From CAZBRS01 sp964494475 (GTDB lineage: Bacteria; Myxococcota_A; UBA9042; CAZBRS01): DNA of 64,000 bases. The first letter of the stretch is position 1; every line of letters starts with the position of its first letter. Below the pieces are notes generated by a model, which worked only from the letters and a program-made list of their open reading frames with translations, ran no database searches and was not told the origin of the DNA. The stretch is taken from positions 18,651 through 82,650 of the forward strand of contig CAZBRS010000023.1 in assembly GCA_964494475.1 (NCBI GenBank), in the 5' to 3' direction. Shown here in pieces: positions 1 through 7,544 of this stretch. A program made the translations under genes and the position numbers.

Positions 1-1724
1 GCCTGCTGGTCGTGGGTGGCAAATTCGTGGCCGCCGCGCGACGCGAATCGCCCAAGGTCATCGGCGACGGGGAGCACACCGTCCGCGTGCTGGTCGAGGC
101 CGTGAACGCCGACCCGCGCCGCGGCGACGGACACGCCACCTCGCTCACCAAGATCCGCCTCGACGACATCGCCCAGGCCGAGTTGGCGCGCCAGGGCTAT
201 ACCACCGAGTCCGTGCCCCCCGCGGGCGCCGAGGTGCTCTTGCGCGGCAACGGAAACCTGAGCACGGGCGGCACGGCCACCGACGTGACCGACGAGGTGC
301 ACCCCGACACCGCCTTCCGCGCCTGCGAAGCGGCCGGCGTCGTCGGCCTCGACATCTGCGGCGTCGACGTGGTGGCCGACCGCATCGATCTGCCGCTCGA
401 GGAGCAGGGGGGCGTGGTCGTCGAGGTCAACGCGGCCCCGGGCCTGCGCATGCACCTCGATCCCTCGTACGGCAAACCCCGCCCCGTGGGCGAGGCCATC
501 ATCGAGAACATGTTCGAGCCCAGGCACCACGGTCGCATCCCGCTGGTCGCGGTCTCGGGGACCAACGGCAAGACGACCACCACGCGCCTGATCGCGCACT
601 TCCTGGCCACCGGGGGCCGCTGCGTGGGCATGACGTGCTCCGACGGCATCTACGTGGGCGGTCGGCGCCTCGACACCGGCGACTGCAGCGGTCCGCGCAG
701 CGCGCGCTCGGTGCTCCTGAACCCGCGCGTCGAGGCGGCCGTGTTCGAAACGGCGCGCGGCGGCATCCTGCGCGAGGGCCTGGGCTGGGACCGCTGCGAC
801 GTGGCCGTGGTCACCAACATCGGCACGGGCGACCACCTGGGCTTGAAGTTCATCACCACCGTCCAGGACCTGGCCGTCGTGAAGCGCGTCATCGTGCAGA
901 ACGTCGTCCCCTCGGGCTACGCGGTGCTGAACGCCGCCGATCCCCTGGCCTCGGCGCGCGCCGACGTGTGCCCGGGCGGCGTCATCTTCTTCGCGCACGA
1001 CGCCGCGCAGCCCGTGCTGGCGGCCCATCGCGCCAAGGGCGGGCGCGTCGTCTACGTCGAGGGCGCGACCGTCCTGGCGGTCCAGGGCGAGTTCACGCGT
1101 CGGATCGAGTTGTCCGACGTCCCGCTCACCCAGGGCGGGCGCATCCGCTTCCAGGTCGAGAACACCATGGCCGCCGTTGGGGCTGCGTGGGCGCTCGGCC
1201 TCGACTGGGAGATCATCTGCCGCGGACTCGCTACCTTCGTGAGCGACGCCGCCACGACGCCGGGTCGCTTCAACATGTTCGACCACCGCGGCGCCACGGT
1301 CATCGCCGACTACGGTCACAACCCCGACGCCGTTCAGGCGTTGGTGCACGCCGTCGAGGCCCTGCCCGCCAAGCAGCGCGTGGTGGTCATCAGCGGCGCC
1401 GGCGACCGGCGCGACGTCGACATCCGCCGCCAGACCGAGATCCTGGGCGACGCCTTCGACGTGGCCGTGCTGTTCCAGGACGCCTGCCAGCGCGGCCGCC
1501 GCGACGGCGAGGTGCTCGGCCTGCTGCGCGAGGGCCTGGCCAACGCGCGCCGCACCCGCGACGTGGTCGAACTGCACGGCGAGTTCCTGGCCATCGACAC
1601 GGCCCTGGCCCGACTCGAGCCCGGCGACCTGGCCCTGATCCTGGTCGATCAGGTCGAGGAGGCCCTGGCCCACATCGCCAGGCGCTGCGCCGCCGCCAAC
1701 GCTGCGAGCGCCACCTCCGATTAG
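1..1724 (+). CDS. cphA: Cyanophycin synthetase, C-terminal part (5' end outside window)
   Basis: Makes cyanophycin (multi-L-arginyl-poly-L-aspartate), a nitrogen storage polymer, by ATP-dependent addition of Asp and Arg. The reading frame is open from base 3, so the N-terminus lies upstream; about 573 of the roughly 870-900 residues usual for the family are visible. The first ~165 residues are the end of the ATP-grasp domain (STGGTATDVTD, GLDICGVDVV, EVNAAPGLRMHLDPSYG). A Mur-ligase-type domain follows, with P-loop GTNGKTTTTR near visible residue 185, the family stretch ETARGGILREGLGWD, NIGTGDHLG, and the ligase C-terminal domain with ADYGHNPDAV. No frameshift is seen. It is convergent with the HTH gene: its TAG stop and the other gene's TAA share bases at 1721-1724. 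With glnB and glnA close by, the context is nitrogen assimilation and storage. Assignment is firm. Confidence 0.93.
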   Translation, partial: LLVVGGKFVAAARRESPKVIGDGEHTVRVLVEAVNADPRRGDGHATSLTKIRLDDIAQAELARQGYTTESVPPAGAEVLLRGNGNLSTGGTATDVTDEVHPDTAFRACEAAGVVGLDICGVDVVADRIDLPLEEQGGVVVEVNAAPGLRMHLDPSYGKPRPVGEAIIENMFEPRHHGRIPLVAVSGTNGKTTTTRLIAHFLATGGRCVGMTCSDGIYVGGRRLDTGDCSGPRSARSVLLNPRVEAAVFETARGGILREGLGWDRCDVAVVTNIGTGDHLGLKFITTVQDLAVVKRVIVQNVVPSGYAVLNAADPLASARADVCPGGVIFFAHDAAQPVLAAHRAKGGRVVYVEGATVLAVQGEFTRRIELSDVPLTQGGRIRFQVENTMAAVGAAWALGLDWEIICRGLATFVSDAATTPGRFNMFDHRGATVIADYGHNPDAVQALVHAVEALPAKQRVVVISGAGDRRDVDIRRQTEILGDAFDVAVLFQDACQRGRRDGEVLGLLREGLANARRTRDVVELHGEFLAIDTALARLEPGDLALILVDQVEEALAHIARRCAAANAASATSD

Positions 1725-2320
1725 GCCTTCTTGCCTCTCGGCCGCCGGCCAGCGGGCTCTGCCAACTCTTCGGCCGCGAACTGACGCAACGAGAACACAC
1801 CGAACACGTTGAGCCGCTTCATGGACTCAGGGGTGGCCTCGACCACGCGCTCGGGGGGCAGGCCCGGGACCCCGAAGAAGAACGCGCTCGACGGCGACAG
1901 GGTGGGCGCGCGCACGGCGACCCACGCGGCCATGCGCCGACCGGGCCACACCGCCGCCGCCGCCGCCGCCGCCGCCAGCACCAGGCGCTGCTCCACCTCG
2001 CCGAACGCCGCCTGCCACGTCGCCGTGGCCACGTCGGGCCGGGACAACTGCATCGGCAACCGCTCGAACGCGCGGGCGTCACCCCCGGCCGCCTCGCGCA
2101 GCGTGGCCACGGCCTCGGCGACGGCGATGCCCGACGCGCCCGAGAGCAGCGCCACCGGGTCGACGCCCAGCACGCGCGCGACGGCGCGAAAGCCGGCCGG
2201 AAGCGGATCCCACGAGGGGTCGAGCATGCGGTAGATCGCCTGCCGGCTGAGCCCGGCCTCCCGCGCGACCGCGGTCACGTCGCGCCCGTCCCGTCTCAGC
2301 CGCGCCCGCAGGGCGTTCAT
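1721..2320 (-). CDS. HTH (XRE/Cro-like) transcriptional regulator with unknown C-terminal domain
   Basis: A 199-residue protein. Residues ~1-60 resemble a Cro/C1-type helix-turn-helix (DVTAVAREAGLSRQAIYRML, then a second helical pair ending in LGVDPVALL). Residues ~60-199 match no family I recognise; they include an eight-Ala run encoded by a perfect CCG/GGC trinucleotide array. The C-terminus is basic (RRPRGKKA). The ATG at 2320 is preceded by a modest purine stretch. Upstream lie a TTGACA -35 box and two overlapping palindromes (2371-2394), the usual place for autorepression. It is divergent from glnB and convergent with cphA, so control of nitrogen genes is possible, but that rests on position only. 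The fold call for the N-terminus is reasonably safe; the function is open. Confidence 0.7.
   Translation of the reverse strand: MNALRARLRRDGRDVTAVAREAGLSRQAIYRMLDPSWDPLPAGFRAVARVLGVDPVALLSGASGIAVAEAVATLREAAGGDARAFERLPMQLSRPDVATATWQAAFGEVEQRLVLAAAAAAAAVWPGRRMAAWVAVRAPTLSPSSAFFFGVPGLPPERVVEATPESMKRLNVFGVFSLRQFAAEELAEPAGRRPRGKKA
1951..1976. repeat. (CCG)8 trinucleotide microsatellite coding for poly-Ala
   Basis: A perfect CCG array inside the HTH regulator gene, read on the minus strand as consecutive GCG/GGC-phase codons giving an eight-Ala tract at about residues 115-123. Gain or loss of a unit would keep the frame. Confidence 0.8.
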
Positions 2321-2370
2321 CGCGAGGGCCCTCTCGCGGTGGAATCGGGCCCAGGCTAGACCGAATTGCG

Positions 2371-2394
2371 TGACATGTCAATTATCACTTGACA
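2371..2394. promoter_or_regulatory. Divergent promoter/operator with overlapping palindromes
   Basis: TGACATGTCA (2371-2380) is a perfect 10-bp palindrome. It overlaps a second inverted repeat, TGTCAA-N7-TTGACA (2376-2394). Read leftward, TGTCAA is a perfect -35 (TTGACA) with a weak TAGCCT 17 bp further on, serving the HTH gene. Read rightward, TTGACA at 2389-2394 faces glnB but has no good -10 at normal spacing. The arrangement fits autoregulation by the HTH protein; this is inference. Confidence 0.5.
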
Positions 2395-2518
2395 CTCGAG
2401 CCCTGTGCAACGGGCAGCTACAGCGCTGATCTCCTCTCTCCAGGCCGACCGCGTAGATCATGGTTGCACGCTACAGGCGCCGATCCATACTTCGGTATCC
2501 ACCGCGTCGGTTGCCCAG

Positions 2519-2857
2519 GTGAAGAAGATCGAAGCCATCCTCCGGCCCTTCAAGCTGGACGTGGTGCGCGAGGCCCTGGGCGAGCTCGGCGTGCCGGGCA
2601 TGACCGTCACCGAGGTGCGCGGCTTCGGCCGCAGCGGCGGTCGCACCGAGATCTTCCACGGGGTCGAGTACGTCGTAGCGTTCGTACCCAAGGTCAAGAT
2701 CGAGCTGGTCGTCCCCGACCATCTGGTCGAGCCCGTCGTCGAGCACCTGGTGCGCACGGCGGCCACGGGCGAGATGGGCGACGGCAAGATCTTCGTCTCA
2801 CCTGTCGACGACGCCATCCGGGTTCGCACGGGCGAACACGGAGACGCCGCCCTTTAG
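2519..2857 (+). CDS. glnB: Nitrogen regulatory protein P-II
   Basis: P-II signal protein: a homotrimer that senses 2-oxoglutarate and ATP/ADP and, where GlnD is present, is uridylylated, then tunes glutamine synthetase and other nitrogen targets. I chose the GTG at 2519 because it gives VKKIEAILRPFKLD as the N-terminus and exactly 112 residues, the standard length; the frame stays open upstream to a GTG at 2405, but those residues are not P-II-like. The T-loop is intact: GFGRSGGRTEIFHGVEY with Tyr51, the uridylylation position, conserved and Phe at position 46. The B/C-loop segment TGEMGDGKIFVSPVDD and the tail IRVRTGEHGDAAL are canonical. No strong ribosome site precedes the GTG. glnA follows after 22 bp, the classic glnB-glnA pair, almost certainly co-transcribed. 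Confidence 0.95.
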   Translation: MKKIEAILRPFKLDVVREALGELGVPGMTVTEVRGFGRSGGRTEIFHGVEYVVAFVPKVKIELVVPDHLVEPVVEHLVRTAATGEMGDGKIFVSPVDDAIRVRTGEHGDAAL

Positions 2858-2879
2858 AAAACCGCAGAAAGGAGGCCCC

Positions 2880-4313
2880 ATGAATCGGGACGACCAGAAG
2901 AAGCTGATCGAGCGCGTGTTCAAGCTGGTTCAGCAGCACTCGCTGCAGATGGTCGACGTGAAGTTCGTCGACTTCCCCGGCGTGTGGCAACACGTCACGT
3001 TGCCCATCCGTGAGCTCACCGAAGACTGCTTCGACGAGGGCTTCGGCTTCGACGGCTCGTCCATTCGCGGCTGGGCCCCCATCCACGCCTCCGACATGCT
3101 GGTCATCCCCGACGCCGAGACCGCGCGCGTCGAGCCCTTCGCCGAGGTCCCCACCCTCAGCCTGATCGGCAACATCTTCGACCCCATCACCCGCGAGCCC
3201 TACAGCCGCGACCCGCGCTACATCGCCCAGAAGGCCGAGGCCTACCTGCGCTTCTCGGGCATCGCCGACACGTGCTTCGTGGGACCCGAGGCCGAGTTCT
3301 TCGTGTTCGACGAGGTGCGCTACGGCCAGGACAAGCGCAGCGGCTTCTACAGCGTCGACTCGTCCGAGGGCATGTGGAACTCGGGCACCGACGAGATGCC
3401 CAACCTCGGCTACAAGATCCGCCACAAGGAGGGCTACGTCCCCGTGCCCCCGAGCGACCAGTTGCAGGATCTCCGCAACGAGATGACCCTCGAGATGGAG
3501 AAGATCGGCATCTACGTCGAGAAGCACCACCACGAGGTGGCGTCGGGCGGCCAGTGCGAAATCGACGTGCGCTTCGACGAGCTGCTGCGCATGGGCGACA
3601 CCCTGCAGTGGTTCAAGTACATCATCAAGAACGTGGCGTGGCGCAACGGCAAGACCGTCACCTTCATGCCGAAGCCCCTGTACCAGGACAACGGCTCGGG
3701 CATGCACATCCACTTCAGCCTGTGGAAGGAGGGCCAGCCCCTCTTCGCCGGCGACCAGTACGGCGGCCTGTCCGAGATGGCGCTGCACTTCATCGCGGGA
3801 ATCCTGGCCCACGGCAAGGCCCTGTGCGCCATCACGAACCCCACCACCAACAGCTACAAGCGCCTGGTGCCGGGCTTCGAGGCGCCCATCAACATGGCCT
3901 ACTCGGGCCGCAACCGCAGCGCGTGCGTGCGCATCCCCATGTACTCGGCCAGCCCCAAGGCGCGCCGCATCGAGTACCGCACCCCCGACCCCGCGGCCAA
4001 CGGCTACCTGGCCTTCGCCGCCATCCTCATGGCCGGCCTCGACGGCATCGAGCGCGGCCTGCTGCCCGGCGAGCCCCTCGACAAGGACATCTACGGCATG
4101 ACCGCCGACGAGCTGCGCAACGTGCCCAAGGCCCCGCGCGACCTGTCCGAGGCCCTCGACGAGCTCGAGAAGGATCACGACTTCCTGCTGAAGGGCGACG
4201 TCTTCACGCGCGACGTCATCGACACCTGGATCGAGGAGAAGCGCACGAAGGAGGTCGCGATGGTCATCAGCCGGCCGGTCCCGGCCGAGTTCGAGCTGTA
4301 CTACGACGTGTAG
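2880..4313 (+). CDS. glnA: Glutamine synthetase, type I
   Basis: Converts glutamate, ammonia and ATP to glutamine, the main ammonia-assimilating step; type I forms a dodecamer in the cytoplasm. The 477 residues match the family length. Seen: the beta-Grasp signature FGFDGSSIRGW near residue 57, the metal/ammonia-site region VGPEAEFFVFD (~residue 135), KPLYQDNGSGMHIHFS (~residue 263), and NRSACVRIP (~residue 342). Tyr405 in LDKDIYGM aligns with the adenylylated Tyr of the enteric enzyme, so GlnE-type control is possible. A very strong ribosome site (AAAGGAGG, 2868-2875) sits before the ATG. It lies directly behind glnB. Assignment is firm; whether adenylylation actually happens cannot be read from this window. 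Confidence 0.97.
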   Translation: MNRDDQKKLIERVFKLVQQHSLQMVDVKFVDFPGVWQHVTLPIRELTEDCFDEGFGFDGSSIRGWAPIHASDMLVIPDAETARVEPFAEVPTLSLIGNIFDPITREPYSRDPRYIAQKAEAYLRFSGIADTCFVGPEAEFFVFDEVRYGQDKRSGFYSVDSSEGMWNSGTDEMPNLGYKIRHKEGYVPVPPSDQLQDLRNEMTLEMEKIGIYVEKHHHEVASGGQCEIDVRFDELLRMGDTLQWFKYIIKNVAWRNGKTVTFMPKPLYQDNGSGMHIHFSLWKEGQPLFAGDQYGGLSEMALHFIAGILAHGKALCAITNPTTNSYKRLVPGFEAPINMAYSGRNRSACVRIPMYSASPKARRIEYRTPDPAANGYLAFAAILMAGLDGIERGLLPGEPLDKDIYGMTADELRNVPKAPRDLSEALDELEKDHDFLLKGDVFTRDVIDTWIEEKRTKEVAMVISRPVPAEFELYYDV

Positions 4314-4385
4314 GACCGGTCTCTCCGGATCCACCCCGAACCTGCCACCCCGCCACCCGTGCCCGCAAGGGGTCCGCGCGCCGCC

Positions 4386-4414
4386 TTGACGTCCGCGCTC
4401 GCGCGATCGATAAC
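4386..4414 (+). promoter_or_regulatory. Predicted sigma-70-type promoter of crcB
   Basis: TTGACG (4386-4391, 5/6 to consensus), a 17-bp spacer and GATAAC (4409-4414, 4/6) lie 52 bp before the crcB start, in the glnA-crcB gap. I see no fluoride riboswitch fold in 4314-4465. Confidence 0.45.
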
Positions 4415-4465
4415 CCACGCGGGTCGACGACGTGAGACCGGCCCGTATCGGCACGGAGGCTCACC

Positions 4466-4870
4466 ATGGAGGCCAACTTCCTCGGCTCGGCCCTGCTCGT
4501 GGGCGTCGGCGGCTTCGTCGGCTCGGTGGCCCGCTACGGGCTGGGCGTGCTCGCGCAGGCGCTCAGCCTGCAGTGGCCGTGGGGCACGCTGGCGTCGAAC
4601 GTGCTCGGCTCGCTGGTCATCGGCGTCGTGGCCGGCCTGCTCGACCGCGGCGCGACCCTCTCGCTCGAAGTACGCCTGCTCGTCGCCACCGGCTTCTGCG
4701 GGGGCTTCACCACGCTCTCGTCGCTCATCTACGAGGCCGCAGGCTTCGCGCGCGACGGCCAGCAGGTGGCGGCCGCGGGCTACGTGATGGGCACCCTGGT
4801 GCTGTCGGCGCTGGCGTTCGTGCTCGGCCTCACGGCGGTCGGCCTGCTCGCGAGGCCCGGCGGCGCCTGA
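4466..4870 (+). CDS. crcB: CrcB/Fluc fluoride channel
   Basis: Small inner-membrane dual-topology channel that lets toxic fluoride leave the cell. The 134 residues give four hydrophobic segments (about 5-27, 38-58, 67-88, 99-125). Family marks are present: GGFVGSVARYGLG near the start, WPWGTLASNVLGSLVIG with the pore Asn, and GFCGGFTTLSSLIYEA, which carries the TTLSS/Phe signature. The ribosome site GGAGG is 6 bp from the ATG. It has its own likely promoter and is convergent with the Cys-rich lipoprotein gene 20 bp away. Family assignment is secure. Confidence 0.93.
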   Translation: MEANFLGSALLVGVGGFVGSVARYGLGVLAQALSLQWPWGTLASNVLGSLVIGVVAGLLDRGATLSLEVRLLVATGFCGGFTTLSSLIYEAAGFARDGQQVAAAGYVMGTLVLSALAFVLGLTAVGLLARPGGA

Positions 4871-4890
4871 TCTGCGCGCCCGCGCGGGAA

Positions 4891-6471
4891 CTACTGCCCG
4901 CGCAGGGGCCCGTAGCCGCCGCTCGAGAAGCAGACGCCGGGGCCGTCGTCGAGCGCGGGCGTGAGGTCGAAGAGCGCGCCTTGCAGGTAGCCGAGCACCT
5001 GCCCGAGCTCGAGGCACTGCTGGCCGGCGGGGCAGCAGACGGGCTGGCCGAGGCCGTCGCCACGGCTCACGGGAGCCGCCTCGAAGTCGACCCCACCGCA
5101 GGCCAGCGAGCGCGTGCACGAACAGAAGCCCGCGGGCAGGGTGTCGTCGATCATCCCGTCACCGTCGAGGTCTCCGCCGCCGGGAGTGGCCATGGCCGCA
5201 CCCCCGCCACCGGCCTCGACGAGGGCATCGTAGAGGGCCACGCACTCGGAGCCGGACACGGTGCAGAAGGCCGCGACGTTGTCACAGGCCCCCCCCACGT
5301 CGCGGCAGCAGCCGTTGTCGCACGCCAACGAGAACATCGGGCCCGCCACGCAGTCGGCGTCGGAGGCGCACGACGACACGCAGGTGCTGGCGCAGAAGCC
5401 GCCGCTCGCGACGTCGAGGCAGCGGTGCACGACGCTGTCGCAGGAGCAGCCCCCGGCGCAGTCGTCGTTCGCCGTGCACTCGAGGCAGGTCGTCGCGCCG
5501 TTGACCAGCGCGCACTGCCCATAGGGCGGCGCGCAGTCGCACGAGGGGGGCAGGACCCCGCACGTGCCCGTGCCCAGATCACAGACACCGCCCGGAGGGC
5601 AATCGGAGTCGAGCCAGCACTCGCAGCAACCGTCGGTCGCCTGCCAGCACGCGAAGGAGGCCTCGCCCTCGCACGTGCCCGCACGGCAGGTGCCGCCCTC
5701 GCACAGGGGCCGCTCGAGCGGGCACTGCAGATCCGTCACGCACTCGACGCACGCGCCGTCGAGGCAGATCTGCCCCGCCCCGCAGTCACACCCGCCGCAG
5801 TCGGGCCCCAGGCAGCAGGCCGCGGTGTCGGGCACGCAGGCCCGCGCGCCCTCGGTGCCCTGCTCGCGCGACAGGACCTGGCACGTGGAGTTGTCCGGGC
5901 AGCCCCCCCCGCAGTCGGGCACGCAGCGTCGATCCAGCGCGCCGAACGCCAGGCAGCGCGCACCCGACCCGCATTCGGGGTCGTGCACGCAGGCCTCGCA
6001 GGCCGGCACGACCGGGCGGCACGCGTCGGCGGCCTGGTCGCAGTAGCTGCCCGCGTCGCAGGGCTGCTGCAGACACCCCGCGCAAGTGTTCACGAGCGCC
6101 GGCACGCAGCGGGGCTCGCCCACGCCGAGCGCGAAGCAGAAGTAGCCCGACGGGCAGTCGTCGTTGGTGGAGCACGCGCTGGTGCAGAATCGCCCCGCGG
6201 GCAGCTGCGTGCAGCGGCCCTGGTCGCACTCGGCATCGCCCGCGCACGGACGGCACAGATCGGCGGGTTCGGGGGTCACGCCGTCGTCGACCACGTCGTC
6301 GTCGCGCTCGCACACGCCCGCGTACGACTGCCCGGTCACCGGAACGCAGGTGAACCCCTCGGCGCAGTCGTCGTGCGTCTGGCACGCGTACAGGCGCTCG
6401 TCGACGCCCAGGTCGCGCAGGCAGGCGAGGGCAGCCAGGAGCATCAGGATCGAGAGCAGGACGGCACGCAT
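4891..6471 (-). CDS. Cys-rich secreted lipoprotein with many short disulfide-type repeats
   Basis: About 526 residues. The ATG at 6471 is preceded by GGGGAG and begins a lipoprotein signal (LLAALAC, lipid-anchored Cys17); the frame continues upstream, but those codons are not part of a signal. The mature chain is packed with Cys in short units of the type C-x(2-4)-DxDC/DDC-x-x-G-x-x-C (CQTHDDCAEGFTC, CAGDAECDQGRC, CSTNDDCPSGYFC), like the Dickkopf/EGF-like units common in myxobacterial surface proteins. The last ~100 residues have fewer Cys. No catalytic motif is visible. It is the last gene of a five-gene minus-strand run, 22 bp after the PEGA gene, so it may be co-expressed with the RND pump. 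The function is unknown; display on the outer membrane is inferred from the lipobox. Confidence 0.75.
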   Translation of the reverse strand: MRAVLLSILMLLAALACLRDLGVDERLYACQTHDDCAEGFTCVPVTGQSYAGVCERDDDVVDDGVTPEPADLCRPCAGDAECDQGRCTQLPAGRFCTSACSTNDDCPSGYFCFALGVGEPRCVPALVNTCAGCLQQPCDAGSYCDQAADACRPVVPACEACVHDPECGSGARCLAFGALDRRCVPDCGGGCPDNSTCQVLSREQGTEGARACVPDTAACCLGPDCGGCDCGAGQICLDGACVECVTDLQCPLERPLCEGGTCRAGTCEGEASFACWQATDGCCECWLDSDCPPGGVCDLGTGTCGVLPPSCDCAPPYGQCALVNGATTCLECTANDDCAGGCSCDSVVHRCLDVASGGFCASTCVSSCASDADCVAGPMFSLACDNGCCRDVGGACDNVAAFCTVSGSECVALYDALVEAGGGGAAMATPGGGDLDGDGMIDDTLPAGFCSCTRSLACGGVDFEAAPVSRGDGLGQPVCCPAGQQCLELGQVLGYLQGALFDLTPALDDGPGVCFSSGGYGPLRGQ

Positions 6472-6493
6472 GGGCTCCCCCCGGTCAGCAGAT

Positions 6494-7531
6494 TCAGAAG
6501 GACACGCCGACGACGGCTCCGCCCTGGATGGGGACGACGAACGCGGTCGCGGGGGCCGACTCATCCGGCCACAGCAGCAGCGTGACGCCCGTGGCGACGG
6601 CCGCCGCGCCCGCTCCGTAGAGGACCCAGCTCCCCACGGTGAAGCGGTTGGCGCGGTCCTCGAGCTCGTCGGCCCGGCGCTGCGTCATGCTCGTCACCAC
6701 GCCGCCGCTGGTACGGGCGTCGGAGACGGCAGCGCGATCGCTCCGCGCGAGCCACGACAGCACGCCGCCCCCGAGCGCGATCACGGCCCCGCTCGACGCC
6801 GCCACCACGCCCCAGGTGAAGCGGGGCGACCGTCCGGGCACGACCGCGTCGGCCGCCAGGATCGCCGGCCCCGGCCCCGGCTCGGCAGCGCCGAGGTCGG
6901 CGGGCACGGGGTCCACGGGCGGCGGCGCGAGCGCGGGCTCCGGCACGGCCGCAACGACCACGGGGACGTGCGGCGGCGCGGGGACCAACGTGACGATCAG
7001 CGGCGTCTCGACGCCACCCCGCACGTCGACCTCCCGCTCGAAGGCCTCGTAGCCCACGCGGCTGACGACCACGCGGTGGCGACCCTCCGCGAGGTCGATG
7101 GGGGCGAGCGGCGTTTCGCCACGCAGCGTGCCGTCGACGCTCACGCCGGCGCCGGCCACGTCGACCTCGAGGCGCACCCGGCCGAGCTTCGCCAGCACCT
7201 TGGCCAGCCGCAAGGCGCCTTTCTCCTTCAGCTTCGCGTCCCTCTCGGCGTCGAGGTAGCGCTGCAGAAAGTCGCGAGCGCGCGGCAGGTCACCCTGCTT
7301 CTCGAGCACCACGCCCAGGTTGAACAGCAGGATGGCGTCGGGGTCCACGGCATAGGCCTGCTCGTAGAGGGCGGCGGCCTCGGCGTACTTGCCGTCTCGG
7401 GCCAGCATCGTGGCCGTCTTGCCGAGCAGCCGGGCCTTCTCGCGCGGGCTGTCGGCGCCCCACGCGGGCCACGCCATCCCCAGCCCGACGAGCACGATCG
7501 CCGCGCGCACCCACGAGCCGCCACGCTTCAT
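6494..7531 (-). CDS. TPR and PEGA-domain exported protein
   Basis: About 345 residues from the ATG at 7531 (a TTG four codons upstream is possible). It has an N-terminal signal peptide (AAIVLVGLGMAWPAWGA), then two or so TPR units (~residues 35-110; YAEAAALYEQAYAVDPDAIL, LFNLGVVLEKQGDLPRARDF). A PEGA domain follows at ~115-185 (VRLEVDVAGAGVSVDG, LAEGRHRVVVSRVGYE), then a Pro/Ala-rich linker and two C-terminal hydrophobic segments (~residues 240-262 and 300-322). PEGA domains are surface-associated beta domains frequent in Myxococcota, with no single function. It starts 13 bp after the RND pump gene ends and precedes the lipoprotein gene by 22 bp, so it is probably part of the pump operon. Confidence 0.75.
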   Translation of the reverse strand: MKRGGSWVRAAIVLVGLGMAWPAWGADSPREKARLLGKTATMLARDGKYAEAAALYEQAYAVDPDAILLFNLGVVLEKQGDLPRARDFLQRYLDAERDAKLKEKGALRLAKVLAKLGRVRLEVDVAGAGVSVDGTLRGETPLAPIDLAEGRHRVVVSRVGYEAFEREVDVRGGVETPLIVTLVPAPPHVPVVVAAVPEPALAPPPVDPVPADLGAAEPGPGPAILAADAVVPGRSPRFTWGVVAASSGAVIALGGGVLSWLARSDRAAVSDARTSGGVVTSMTQRRADELEDRANRFTVGSWVLYGAGAAAVATGVTLLLWPDESAPATAFVVPIQGGAVVGVSF

Positions 7532-7544
7532 CGGGGCCCCCAAT

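Noticed and set aside
12..12. GTG at base 12 as the cphA start.
   Set aside because: The frame is open to the window edge and the preceding codons (LLV) continue the conserved ATP-grasp sequence, so the true start is outside.
2405..2518. N-terminally longer P-II protein from the upstream GTG.
   Set aside because: The extra 38 residues do not resemble P-II, and the GTG at 2519 gives the standard 112-residue protein.
4314..4465. Fluoride riboswitch before crcB.
   Set aside because: The conserved GGNGATGG start, pseudoknot and GTTC-type elements are not visible; an ordinary promoter is seen instead.
4871..4890. Terminator between crcB and the Cys-rich lipoprotein gene.
   Set aside because: CCCGCGCGGG (4879-4888) is a palindrome without room for a loop, and no T-tract follows.
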